This document shows positions 1-6,441 of a stretch of DNA of 7,246 nucleotides, piece by piece. Below the pieces are notes generated by a model. It was given only the letters and a program-made list of their open reading frames with translations. It did not search any database and was not told where the DNA came from. Each line of letters begins with the position of its first letter. Within the stretch, counting starts at the first letter, position 1. Source of the DNA: Aequorivita sp. (lineage in GTDB: Bacteria; Bacteroidota; Bacteroidia; Flavobacteriales; Flavobacteriaceae); assembly GCA_020435865.1 (NCBI GenBank), contig JAGQYZ010000062.1:1-7246 (forward strand). Direction: 5' to 3'. The position numbers and the translations under genes were made by a program.

Positions 1-98
1 GAACGTTATTACCTTGCACTTATGGCGAATATTTGGGTGCATGCAATCAGGAAATTCCTGAGCGGTGGTTAAAGGCCCGCCACAAAAATGAAGTATAA
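1..98 (+). CDS. 3' end of a probable formimidoylglutamase (arginase/HutG-like) gene, partial
   Basis: Only the last 31 codons are present, read in the frame starting at base 3 and ending with TAA at 96-98. The visible tail has a pattern Leu-Pro-Cys-Thr-Tyr-Gly-Glu-Tyr, then Ala-Cys-Asn-Gln-Glu-Ile-Pro-Glu-Arg-Trp. From memory this resembles the C-terminus of flavobacterial formimidoylglutamases, which end with a Pro-Cys-x-Tyr-x-x-Tyr segment followed by an Asp/Glu-Glu-Ile-Pro-x-x-Trp motif. Members of that family hydrolyse N-formimidoyl-glutamate in histidine breakdown. The metal-binding core lies outside the window, so the assignment rests on the tail alone. The other two forward frames also stay open for 60-70 bases, but their translations look like nothing known. 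That this is a coding tail is fairly likely; the family name is tentative. Confidence 0.5.
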   Translation, partial: TLLPCTYGEYLGACNQEIPERWLKARHKNEV

Positions 99-132
99 TC
101 AAACAAAACAAGTAAAACGGGGATCAATGGTT

Positions 133-159
133 TTTCAAAAAAAAATTGTTTTTTTGAAA
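133..159. repeat. A/T-rich perfect inverted repeat, possible weak terminator of the upstream gene
   Basis: An 11-bp arm at 133-143 (TTTC followed by seven A) is the exact reverse complement of 149-159 (seven T followed by GAAA), around a 5-base loop. Four T follow at 160-163. The hairpin has only one G-C pair, so it would be weak as an intrinsic terminator. It lies 35 bases after the upstream stop codon and about 50 bases before gldK. It could end the upstream transcript or simply be a low-complexity A/T tract. Confidence 0.4.
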
Positions 160-176
160 TTTTATAGATAGGTTTA
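146..176 (+). promoter_or_regulatory. Candidate promoter for the gldKLMN operon
   Basis: TAGGTTTA at 169-176 matches the Bacteroidota -7 consensus TAnnTTTG except for the last base. A TTG at 146-148 lies 20 bases upstream, within the expected -33 spacing. Transcription would begin near 181-184, giving a leader of roughly 28 bases before the gldK ATG. The last consensus base is wrong and the region is rich in T runs, so a chance match is quite possible. The TTG also overlaps the inverted repeat at 133-159. Confidence 0.25.
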
Positions 177-210
177 CGCCCTTGAATCTCGAAATTTAAC
201 CTAAATACCT

Positions 211-1584
211 ATGAAGAAGTTTATTGCATTAACTGCGATCGTTGCCTTTTTGTTCAGTTGTAACTCCGGAGACAGGGGAGAACTGGTTGGGGCAAAAGGT
301 AAAAAATGGTATCCTCAAAAGCCTTACGGAATGACGCTTATCCCTGGTGGATCCTTCATCATGGGTAAAAGTGATGATGATTTTGTTGCCGTGAACGATG
401 CGCCAACAAAGACCGTTACAGTGCGTTCTTTCTATATGGACGAAACTGAAATAACCAATGCGGAGTATCGTCAATTTGTTAATTGGGTGCGAGATTCTAC
501 TGTAAGATTGCGTTTGGCTATTATGGCTGACGAAGTAGGAGCAACCCCTGGTGATGGTGGCGTAGGTGAATTTGCCTTTGTTGATCAAGAAAACGAAGAA
601 ATGACCCCTTACCAACAATATATGTATGATAATTACTTCGGTATGGGTGAAGATTACTATGCTGGAAGAAAATTGAATGACAAAGTAGATTTAATTTGGG
701 ATACCGCTGAATATCCAGACGAATACTATTCTGAAGTAATGGACACAATGTATATTCCAACGGAAGAAGCCTACAATGGCCAGCGCACCATTGATGTAAG
801 CAAATTGAATTTCCAATACACATACATGGATATTCAATCTGCAGCAAGAGACAAAACCAAAAGGCGAAAAGATTTCATCAAAAAAGAAGAATTAAACATT
901 TATCCAGATACTACTGTTTGGATTAAAGATTTCAATTATTCCTATAATGAACCAATGCATAACGATTACTTCTGGCACGAAGCTTATGGCGATTACCCAG
1001 TTGTAGGAGTTAGCTGGAAACAAGCTAAAGCATTTTGTGCATGGAGAACTTTGTATAAGAACTCATACCAAAAATCAAAAAAGAAAAATTTTGTAAACTC
1101 TTTCCGTCTTCCAGGTGAAGCAGAATGGGAGTATGCAGCTCGTGGTGGTCTGGAATCAGCAACTTATCCATGGGGTGGGCCTTACGCTAAAAACGATAGG
1201 GGATGTTTTATGGCAAACTTTAAGCCGCTAAGAGGTGATTATGCTGCAGATCAAGCATTATATACCGTAGAGGCTAAATCATACGAGCCTAATGATTTTA
1301 ATCTTTACAATATGGCAGGAAATGTGTCAGAATGGGTAGCTTCTTCTTATGATCCAGCTTCTTATGATTACACTTCAACTATGAACCCAAATGTGAACGA
1401 TCCTGACAACATGCGAAAAGTTGTTCGTGGTGGTTCATGGAAAGACGTGGCTTATTTTCTTCAAGTAAGTACACGTGATTATGAATATGCAGATTCGGCT
1501 AGAAGTTATATTGGCTTTAGAACTGTGCAGGACTATATGGGTACAGACGTAACACTTAATGACAAATTAGGCGACGCACGCTAA
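211..1584 (+). CDS. gldK: GldK, outer-membrane lipoprotein of the type IX secretion/gliding ring
   Basis: GldK (PorK in Porphyromonas) is an outer-membrane lipoprotein that forms the periplasmic ring with GldN in the type IX secretion system. The 457-residue product starts with a lipoprotein signal peptide: two lysines, a hydrophobic stretch and a lipobox Leu-Phe-Ser-Cys with the lipidated Cys at 17. A formylglycine-generating-enzyme (FGE-sulfatase) fold follows. Its marks are GMTLIPGGSFIMG near 40-52, the FYMDETEITNAEYRQF segment near 74-89, RLPGEAEWEY at 299-308, MAGNVSEWV from 368 and VVRGGSW at 404-410, ending in a GFRTV motif. A long insert around 110-250 interrupts the enzyme-like core. 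Apart from the lipobox, only Cys276 and Cys332 are present, so the paired catalytic cysteines of true FGE are absent after the RGGS motif, and the role is expected to be structural. The first gene of the operon, it is followed 79 bases later by gldL with no terminator between. The ATG at 211 is chosen because it begins the signal peptide. GldJ shares the fold, but the order K-L-M-N settles the name. Confidence 0.95.
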   Translation: MKKFIALTAIVAFLFSCNSGDRGELVGAKGKKWYPQKPYGMTLIPGGSFIMGKSDDDFVAVNDAPTKTVTVRSFYMDETEITNAEYRQFVNWVRDSTVRLRLAIMADEVGATPGDGGVGEFAFVDQENEEMTPYQQYMYDNYFGMGEDYYAGRKLNDKVDLIWDTAEYPDEYYSEVMDTMYIPTEEAYNGQRTIDVSKLNFQYTYMDIQSAARDKTKRRKDFIKKEELNIYPDTTVWIKDFNYSYNEPMHNDYFWHEAYGDYPVVGVSWKQAKAFCAWRTLYKNSYQKSKKKNFVNSFRLPGEAEWEYAARGGLESATYPWGGPYAKNDRGCFMANFKPLRGDYAADQALYTVEAKSYEPNDFNLYNMAGNVSEWVASSYDPASYDYTSTMNPNVNDPDNMRKVVRGGSWKDVAYFLQVSTRDYEYADSARSYIGFRTVQDYMGTDVTLNDKLGDAR

Positions 1585-1606
1585 AAATATCTGAATAAAC
1601 CAGATC

Positions 1607-1629
1607 AACCTTAAATATTTTAACCTTAA
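1607..1629 (+). repeat. Direct repeat AACCTTAA in the gldK-gldL gap
   Basis: The octamer AACCTTAA occurs at 1607-1614 and again at 1622-1629, starts 15 bases apart, in the 79-base gap before gldL. Related ACCTTAA or ACCTAAA strings occur just upstream of gldM and gldK. No hairpin or promoter element is evident in this gap. The repeat may be chance in A/T-rich DNA. Confidence 0.35.
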
Positions 1630-1663
1630 CTAAAAACACCTCTAATTAAAAAACTTATTAATT

Positions 1664-2311
1664 ATGGCACAATCAAGATCATCTAAAAAACTTTTCAACA
1701 TGGCCTATGGCCTTGGAGCATCCATTGTAATTTTAGGAGCACTTTTCAAAATTCTTCACTGGGAGCTAGGTCCCCTTACAGGTGGGCTTTTACTAGCAGT
1801 TGGACTTATTACTGAAGCAATTATTTTCGCAATCTCTGCTTTCGAGCCGGTAGATGACGATTTGGATTGGTCTTTGGTTTATCCTGAATTGGCAGGTGGT
1901 GCAGGACAAGACAGAAAGAAAAAGGAACCAGAAGATGCACAGGGGCTTTTGTCTAAAAAATTAGACGAAATGCTAAAAGATGCGCGCATCGATTCAGAAT
2001 TGATGAATAGTCTTTCTACAAGCATCCGTTCTTTTGAAGGCGCTGCTAAAGGTATGGCACCTACTGCTGAAGCTATGAACTCTACTAAAAAATATAGTGA
2101 GGAAATGGCACTTGCAGCAGCTCAAATGGATTCATTGAACAGCTTATATAAAGTTCAAATTGAATCAACTAGCCGTCAAACAGAAGCAAACCAACAAGTT
2201 GCTGAAAATGCGGAACAACTAAAACAACAAATGCAGCACTTAGCTACAAACCTTTCATCATTGAACGGTGTTTACGGAGGTATGCTTTCTGCAATGACTA
2301 ATAGAAACTAA
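1664..2311 (+). CDS. gldL: GldL, inner-membrane proton-channel subunit of the type IX secretion motor
   Basis: GldL pairs with GldM as the proton-driven motor of the type IX secretion system in the cytoplasmic membrane. The 215-residue protein has two transmembrane helices near the N-terminus, about 14-33 and 36-60, joined by a very short loop (His32-Trp-Glu-Leu-Gly36). The rest is a hydrophilic, helix-rich cytoplasmic tail of about 150 residues, rich in Ala, Gln, Glu and Ser and probably coiled. Residues tied to proton coupling in F. johnsoniae GldL (Tyr13, Lys27, His30, Glu49, Glu59) appear here as Tyr15, Lys29, His32, Glu51 and Glu61, a uniform shift of two residues. The length is normal for the family. 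The gene sits 79 bases after gldK and 44 bases before gldM, in the usual operon order. The ATG at 1664 follows an A/T-rich leader without a Shine-Dalgarno sequence, normal for this phylum. It gives the expected short, basic N-terminus before helix 1. Confidence 0.97.
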   Translation: MAQSRSSKKLFNMAYGLGASIVILGALFKILHWELGPLTGGLLLAVGLITEAIIFAISAFEPVDDDLDWSLVYPELAGGAGQDRKKKEPEDAQGLLSKKLDEMLKDARIDSELMNSLSTSIRSFEGAAKGMAPTAEAMNSTKKYSEEMALAAAQMDSLNSLYKVQIESTSRQTEANQQVAENAEQLKQQMQHLATNLSSLNGVYGGMLSAMTNRN

Positions 2312-2355
2312 GATAGGTTTTCACCTTAATTATTAATCTTTAAAAAAGAATAAAA

Positions 2356-3933
2356 ATGGCAGGAGGAAAACTATCCCCAAGGCAAAAGATGATTAACCTG
2401 ATGTATTTGGTTTTCATCGCGATGCTTGCATTAAACATGTCCAAAGAAGTATTATCTGCTTTTGGATTATTAAACGAAAAAATAACTGATGCTAATGCAT
2501 CTACTTCACAACGAAATGCAGCTTTTATGGAAGGGTTGGCCGTTAAAGCCAATGATGAGCCTGCACAATATGCGGCAGTAAAAGCAAAGGCTGATGAGGT
2601 ATCTCAAATTTCAGATGAACTGGATGCATATATTACTTCACTTAAATCTGCCTCTATGGAGAAGATAGAGGATCCTAAAGACTATGAAGTAATGGATAAG
2701 CCTGATTACTTTAATAACTTGTTCTTTACGGGAGATAATTATAAGCCAGGAGGTCAAGAGTTTATGGATAACATGAATAAATACCGCACAAAGATGATGG
2801 CTGTTTTATCTGATACAGCTCTTGCTAAAGTTGCTGGTATTGCAGACATCAAAAAGTCCATTGAAGCTAATTTTTCTACCGCCGAAGTAGAAAACCGTGA
2901 TGGCAAGAAAGTTGACTGGTTATTTTATAATTACGAAGGATTTCCTTTAGTGGCATCTTTAACGAAGTTAACACAGATTCAAGCAGACATTAAAACAACA
3001 AAAAGTGAAGTTTTACAAAGAATGCTATCTGGCCAACAAGCTGCTGCATTGTCATTCAGTAATTACTCTACATTATTGGAAACTTCAAAATCAGCATATT
3101 ATTCCGGTGAAAAATTTGATGGCGCTATTGTATTGGGTCGTACAGATGAAAGCACCAAACCTCAAAGAGCAGAACTTACTTTAGACGGTAGAAAGCTTGT
3201 AGAAGGAACTGATTATACTTTTGAAGGTGGTAAGGTAAAAATGAATGTTAATGCTGGTTCGCCTGGCGATCACAAAATTGAAGGAACCTTATTTTATGGT
3301 GAAGGTGGGGAAGTAACAGAAGTTCCTGTTGACCGCTCTTTTGCTACAATTTCATTGCCAAATTCTGCAGTAATCGCTGCGGACAAAATGAACGTTGTTT
3401 ATCGTGGTGTGGACAACCCAATGACCGTTTCCATTCCTGGTATTCCAGATAATAAAGTTAATGCTTCTGCACCCGGTCTTTCAAGAGTTTCTGGTAGCAA
3501 ATATGTAATGCGTCCAGGATCAGGTAGAACGGTTATGATTTCAGCTACTGGAACATTGCCTGATGGCAAACCTGTAGGTTCAAAATCTGAATTCCGTATT
3601 AAGGATATTCCACCACCGGTGGGTGCCATCCGTGGAGAAACCGGAATTGTGCGTATGGAGCGTGGAGGTCTTGAAATTTCAACTGTTTCAGCTATCTTGG
3701 AAGATTTTGACTTTGAGTTAAAAATTAACGTAACTGGCTTTAGTTTTAAAGTTTCAGGACAACCAACCGTTAAAGTTAACGGAACAAAATTAGATACTGC
3801 GGCTAAAGGTGCATTACGAAGAGCACAGCGTGGAGATGCTGTTCAAATATTTGATATAAATGCAAACCTTGTAGGAAATTCAGGTTATAAATTAAAAAAG
3901 ATTTCTCCCGTAATTATTGAATTGACAAACTAA
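2356..3933 (+). CDS. gldM: GldM, periplasm-spanning motor subunit of type IX secretion/gliding
   Basis: GldM has one N-terminal transmembrane helix that packs in the GldL ring and a long periplasmic part that carries motor movement to the GldK-GldN ring. The 525-residue product begins MAGGKLSPRQKM, followed by a hydrophobic helix at about 12-28. Arg9, just before the helix, matches the conserved arginine implicated in motor function in F. johnsoniae. By family structure, the periplasmic part is a helical first domain (about 35-225) and three beta-rich domains. A proline-rich linker, Asp-Ile-Pro-Pro-Pro at 417-421, probably opens the last domain, which ends at the C-terminus with a beta-like KKISPVIIELTN. 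The length is close to that of known GldM proteins, with no sign of truncation. The gene starts 44 bases after gldL and ends 25 bases before gldN, so co-transcription is very likely. The leader has no clear Shine-Dalgarno sequence. Confidence 0.97.
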   Translation: MAGGKLSPRQKMINLMYLVFIAMLALNMSKEVLSAFGLLNEKITDANASTSQRNAAFMEGLAVKANDEPAQYAAVKAKADEVSQISDELDAYITSLKSASMEKIEDPKDYEVMDKPDYFNNLFFTGDNYKPGGQEFMDNMNKYRTKMMAVLSDTALAKVAGIADIKKSIEANFSTAEVENRDGKKVDWLFYNYEGFPLVASLTKLTQIQADIKTTKSEVLQRMLSGQQAAALSFSNYSTLLETSKSAYYSGEKFDGAIVLGRTDESTKPQRAELTLDGRKLVEGTDYTFEGGKVKMNVNAGSPGDHKIEGTLFYGEGGEVTEVPVDRSFATISLPNSAVIAADKMNVVYRGVDNPMTVSIPGIPDNKVNASAPGLSRVSGSKYVMRPGSGRTVMISATGTLPDGKPVGSKSEFRIKDIPPPVGAIRGETGIVRMERGGLEISTVSAILEDFDFELKINVTGFSFKVSGQPTVKVNGTKLDTAAKGALRRAQRGDAVQIFDINANLVGNSGYKLKKISPVIIELTN

Positions 3934-3958
3934 ATATTTGTATAAAACCCCTATCGGT

Positions 3959-4858
3959 ATGAATTTTAAAAATGTTGTTTTATTAGTTTTTGGCTTTGGA
4001 ATGGTTACTGCTGCAAATGCACAGTTAAACATTTTGAATGCTAAAACCCCTGAGGAGATAGGTAAAAAGACCGAAGCACAGATAGCTTATGACAATGATG
4101 GGCCTTTGCCCTATGGTTATACTGACACGCGCGATGTGTTGTGGTCCAAAACCACCTGGGAAATAATTGATCTTGATGAAAGAGTAAACTTTCCGTTGTA
4201 CTACCCTATTGACACAAACAACATTGGTGCAGACAGACGTTCCCTTTATGACGTTTTGGTGAAAAACATCAAAAACGGAAAAATTGAAAACGTTTATGCA
4301 GATTCATATTTTACTGAAAAGCGTACCTTAAAGGACATTGAAGCTTCATTGGTTTATAGTGACACTACAGATCTTGGTATTGAGCAATACAACGCTGAGG
4401 GTACTGTAGATCCACAATATGTGCGTCATTTTTCTTTAGATGCAGGCGATATTGAAGAATGGCACATAAGAGGCTATTGGTATTTTGACAAACGTCAAGG
4501 CGAACTTAAATATCGTTTGTTGGGTATTTGCCCAGTTGCTAACGAAGCGCGTTCCAAAGCATTTCCAGATGACGGTATAGATTCTAAAGTTGAACTCTTT
4601 TGGGTTTGGTTCCCTGGAACACGCGAAGTATTGCACGAAGCGAAAGCATTCAACCGAAAGAATACTTCACAGCCAATCTCCTATGATCACTTGTTGAACT
4701 CAAGACGCTTTGAAGGTGTTATTTATAAAGAAGACAACGTACAGGGTGATAGAGATGTGAAAGATTATATTAATGATAACGCACTTATGCAGTTGTTGGA
4801 ATCAGATAGAATCAAAGAGCAAATACGTAATATTGAAATAGATATGTGGAATTATTAA
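3959..4858 (+). CDS. gldN: GldN, periplasmic ring partner of GldK in type IX secretion
   Basis: GldN (PorN) is a soluble periplasmic protein that joins the GldK lipoprotein ring and contacts GldM. The frame is open from a TTG at 3938, but the ATG at 3959 is preferred because it directly begins a signal peptide. That peptide has Lys4, a hydrophobic core at about 6-18, and Ala19-Asn20-Ala21 before Gln22 as the likely cleavage site. The product is then 299 residues. The mature start, LNILNAKTPEEIGKKTEAQI, and the following DNDGPLPYGYTDTRDVLW and WEIIDLDERVNFPLYYP segments are typical of the GldN family. An RRSLYDVL segment follows, and DVKDYINDNALMQ lies near the C-terminus. It begins 25 bases after gldM and is followed by a strong terminator, so it ends the operon. 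No second gldN-like gene (the gldO of F. johnsoniae) follows, so this window holds a single copy. The name is secure; the start is well supported. Confidence 0.96.
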   Translation: MNFKNVVLLVFGFGMVTAANAQLNILNAKTPEEIGKKTEAQIAYDNDGPLPYGYTDTRDVLWSKTTWEIIDLDERVNFPLYYPIDTNNIGADRRSLYDVLVKNIKNGKIENVYADSYFTEKRTLKDIEASLVYSDTTDLGIEQYNAEGTVDPQYVRHFSLDAGDIEEWHIRGYWYFDKRQGELKYRLLGICPVANEARSKAFPDDGIDSKVELFWVWFPGTREVLHEAKAFNRKNTSQPISYDHLLNSRRFEGVIYKEDNVQGDRDVKDYINDNALMQLLESDRIKEQIRNIEIDMWNY

Positions 4859-4884
4859 TTAGTTAATGTGTCCATAATTTGAAG

Positions 4885-4925
4885 AAAACCCTTCACGTTC
4901 CATATTGGAAACTGAAGGGTTTTTT
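4885..4925 (+). terminator. Intrinsic terminator after gldN
   Basis: The left arm AAAACCCTTCA (4885-4895) pairs perfectly with TGAAGGGTTTT (4913-4923), giving an 11-bp stem. The T run at 4920-4925 directly follows the G tract. The 17-base interior contains TTCC and GGAA, which could extend the stem. It starts 27 bases after the gldN stop and should end the gldKLMN transcript. The A run on the 5' side could also allow some termination on the opposite strand, but no gene reads towards it from that side nearby. Confidence 0.88.
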
Positions 4926-4940
4926 ATTTCAAGTCTAAGA

Positions 4941-5984
4941 ATGAAAAAAGTAGATTATATAATTGTAGGCCTAGGCATTGCTGGAATTAGTTTGTGCGAA
5001 CAGTTGCAAAAACTTGGTAAAAGCTTTGTTGTGATTGATAACGGCTTAGAAGGTTCCACTGCAAAATCAGGTGGGGTCTTTAATCCAACAATCCTTAAAC
5101 GTTTTACGGCAGCTTGGAATGCTACTGTTTTTTACCCAGTTGCGGTTAATTTCTATCATCAACTTTCAGAAAAATTGCATCAAAATATATTTGTAGAAAC
5201 ACCAATCCTAAGAATTTTTAAAAATGTGGAAGAGCAGAACAATTGGTCCGTTGCAAGCGATAAAAGAGAATTACAACAATTTCTTTCAACAGAATTTTTA
5301 AAGAACACGAACACATCAGTTGATGCTCCCTTTGGTTTTGGGAAGGTTTTAGGAACAGGCCGGATACATACAGCTAATTTACTTTTATGCTACCACAACT
5401 ATTTAATAAAAAAAGATTTTTTATTTTCCGAAGATTTTAAATACGAAGCTATTCAACAAAACGAAAATAGCGTTACATACAAAAACATTTCAGCTAAAAA
5501 AATCATTTTTGCTGAAGGAGCTAAAGTGATCGAAAATCCTTTTTTTCCAAAGCATGCAATCATTGGCAATAAAGGTGAATACGTAATTATAAAGGCCCCA
5601 GATTTAAACGTAGCTGCGCTTTTAAAAGGCCCAATGTATATTATTCCATTAGGGAACCATCAATACAAAGTGGGTGCAACCTACAGCCGTGATGACTATG
5701 GTACAGACCCAACGGAAGCTGCAAAAGAAGAAATCCTATCAAAGCTAAAAACATTTATTACTTGCCCTTTTGAAGTAATTAGGCAAACTGCTGGTGTAAG
5801 GTCTACTACCAAAGATCACAGACCTTTGTTGGGAAGTTTGGATGAAAACCCAAACTTCATTTTCTTTAATGGCTTGGGTTCAAGGGGATTTATGATGGCG
5901 CCATTGCTTTCAGAAATTCTTTTCAATTATTTAGAAGATAATGTGCCAATTCCTCAGGAAATGGACATTAGAAGAATGTTATAA
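4941..5984 (+). CDS. FAD-dependent oxidoreductase, D-amino-acid-oxidase fold, substrate unknown
   Basis: The product is a 347-residue flavoprotein of the DAO superfamily (Pfam DAO type), expected to be cytoplasmic since no signal peptide is seen. The N-terminal Rossmann motif is VDYIIVGLGIAG, with Gly10-x-Gly12-x-x-Gly15, and Asp33 ends the second beta strand, where FAD ribose is bound. STAKSGGVFNP (39-49) fits the second FAD-contact region. The C-terminal part carries AGVRSTTKDHRPLLG (284-298) and GLGSRGFMMAP (311-321), typical of glycine-oxidase-like (ThiO) and MnmC C-terminal-domain proteins. The MnmC methyltransferase half is absent, so it is not a full MnmC. The frame opens at a TTG at 4905, but that lies inside the terminator hairpin. 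The ATG at 4941, just before the Rossmann strand, is the natural start. A tandem TAA-TAG ends the gene 11 bases from the stop of the convergent DUF983 gene. The physiological substrate cannot be told from the sequence. Confidence 0.88.
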   Translation: MKKVDYIIVGLGIAGISLCEQLQKLGKSFVVIDNGLEGSTAKSGGVFNPTILKRFTAAWNATVFYPVAVNFYHQLSEKLHQNIFVETPILRIFKNVEEQNNWSVASDKRELQQFLSTEFLKNTNTSVDAPFGFGKVLGTGRIHTANLLLCYHNYLIKKDFLFSEDFKYEAIQQNENSVTYKNISAKKIIFAEGAKVIENPFFPKHAIIGNKGEYVIIKAPDLNVAALLKGPMYIIPLGNHQYKVGATYSRDDYGTDPTEAAKEEILSKLKTFITCPFEVIRQTAGVRSTTKDHRPLLGSLDENPNFIFFNGLGSRGFMMAPLLSEILFNYLEDNVPIPQEMDIRRML

Positions 5985-5995
5985 TAGCAGCCAGT

Positions 5996-6382
5996 TTATG
6001 CTTTTGCTTTGTTCTTATCATACTTCATAAAAAAGTTGATCCAGATATTTCGAGAAACCCTCACAATGATAGGAAGCAATACCGCCAAAACACCTATAAT
6101 AGCAAGAAAAGTATAGTTTCTATCTAGCCCAATAAAAAAATATGCAATTATAAAAATTGCAACTGAAATTGCCACGCCCACAGCATAACTTACATACATT
6201 GCACCATAAAAAAATGAAGGCTCTATTTTGAATTTAGTACCACAATGACTGCAACGATCGTGCATTTTCAGGGTTTGTGAAAATTTATAGGGATTTCGGT
6301 CCATATACATTTTACCTTTGTGGCACACGGGGCAAGTTCCCGTAAAAATACTGTAGAGTTTTGAGCCTTTAAGTAATTGCAT
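5996..6382 (-). CDS. DUF983 family small membrane protein with N-terminal zinc ribbon
   Basis: The 128-residue product belongs to the DUF983 family, whose function is unknown. Two Cys pairs, CPVC (17-20) and CSHC (44-47), form a likely zinc ribbon. After the conserved IEPSFFYGAMYVSYAVG segment (53-69) come two predicted membrane helices, about 63-84 and 91-108. A conserved RNIWINFFMKYD segment and a basic tail close the protein. The frame also has an ATG at 6415, which would add 11 residues. The ATG at 6382 is preferred because the family usually starts just before the KGSKLYSI segment, and because a perfect TAnnTTTG box on this strand at 6410-6403 would place the transcript start downstream of the longer start. 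The gene converges with the oxidoreductase (11 bases between stops) and diverges from the ABC-F gene. No obvious terminator lies between the converging stops. Confidence 0.85.
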   Translation of the reverse strand: MQLLKGSKLYSIFTGTCPVCHKGKMYMDRNPYKFSQTLKMHDRCSHCGTKFKIEPSFFYGAMYVSYAVGVAISVAIFIIAYFFIGLDRNYTFLAIIGVLAVLLPIIVRVSRNIWINFFMKYDKNKAKA

Positions 6383-6402
6383 TGTCGGTTTTTTTAGCAC
6401 GA

Positions 6403-6410
6403 CAAAAATA
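6403..6410 (-). promoter_or_regulatory. Candidate -7 promoter element for the DUF983 gene
   Basis: Read on the minus strand, these bases are TATTTTTG, a perfect match to the Bacteroidota -7 consensus TAnnTTTG. It lies 20 bases upstream of the ATG at 6382, giving a short leader of about 15 bases. No clear TTG -33 element stands at the usual 17-23 base spacing, which lowers confidence. If used, it excludes the alternative start at 6415. Confidence 0.4.
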
Positions 6411-6412
6411 AG

Positions 6413-6420
6413 CATCTTTG
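6413..6420 (+). promoter_or_regulatory. Candidate -7 promoter element for the ABC-F gene
   Basis: CATCTTTG, followed by CA, matches TAnnTTTG except for the first base. It ends 21 bases before the ATG at 6442, a position often seen in Flavobacteriaceae with short leaders. A good TTG at -33 spacing is not seen. It lies almost back to back with the minus-strand element at 6403-6410. Confidence 0.35.
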
Positions 6421-6441
6421 CAAAAATTTTAACCCTTTTAA

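Noticed and set aside
229..847. Two long open frames on the minus strand inside gldK
   Set aside because: Their translations are low in recognisable structure and lie wholly opposite a well-supported gldK.
3938..3958. TTG start that would lengthen GldN by seven residues
   Set aside because: The ATG at 3959 directly opens a normal signal peptide, whereas the longer form adds a non-typical segment and lies only four bases after the gldM stop.
4874..4881. Possible -7 element (ATAATTTG) for the oxidoreductase
   Set aside because: The TA-to-TTTG spacing is one base short and no TTG lies at the -33 distance, so it is not a convincing promoter.
4905..4940. TTG start that would add 12 residues to the oxidoreductase
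   Set aside because: The added codons lie inside the terminator hairpin and T run; the ATG at 4941 immediately precedes the Rossmann strand.
6383..6415. Upstream ATG adding 11 residues to the DUF983 protein
   Set aside because: The extension covers the probable promoter region and is not typical of the family; the ATG at 6382 fits better.
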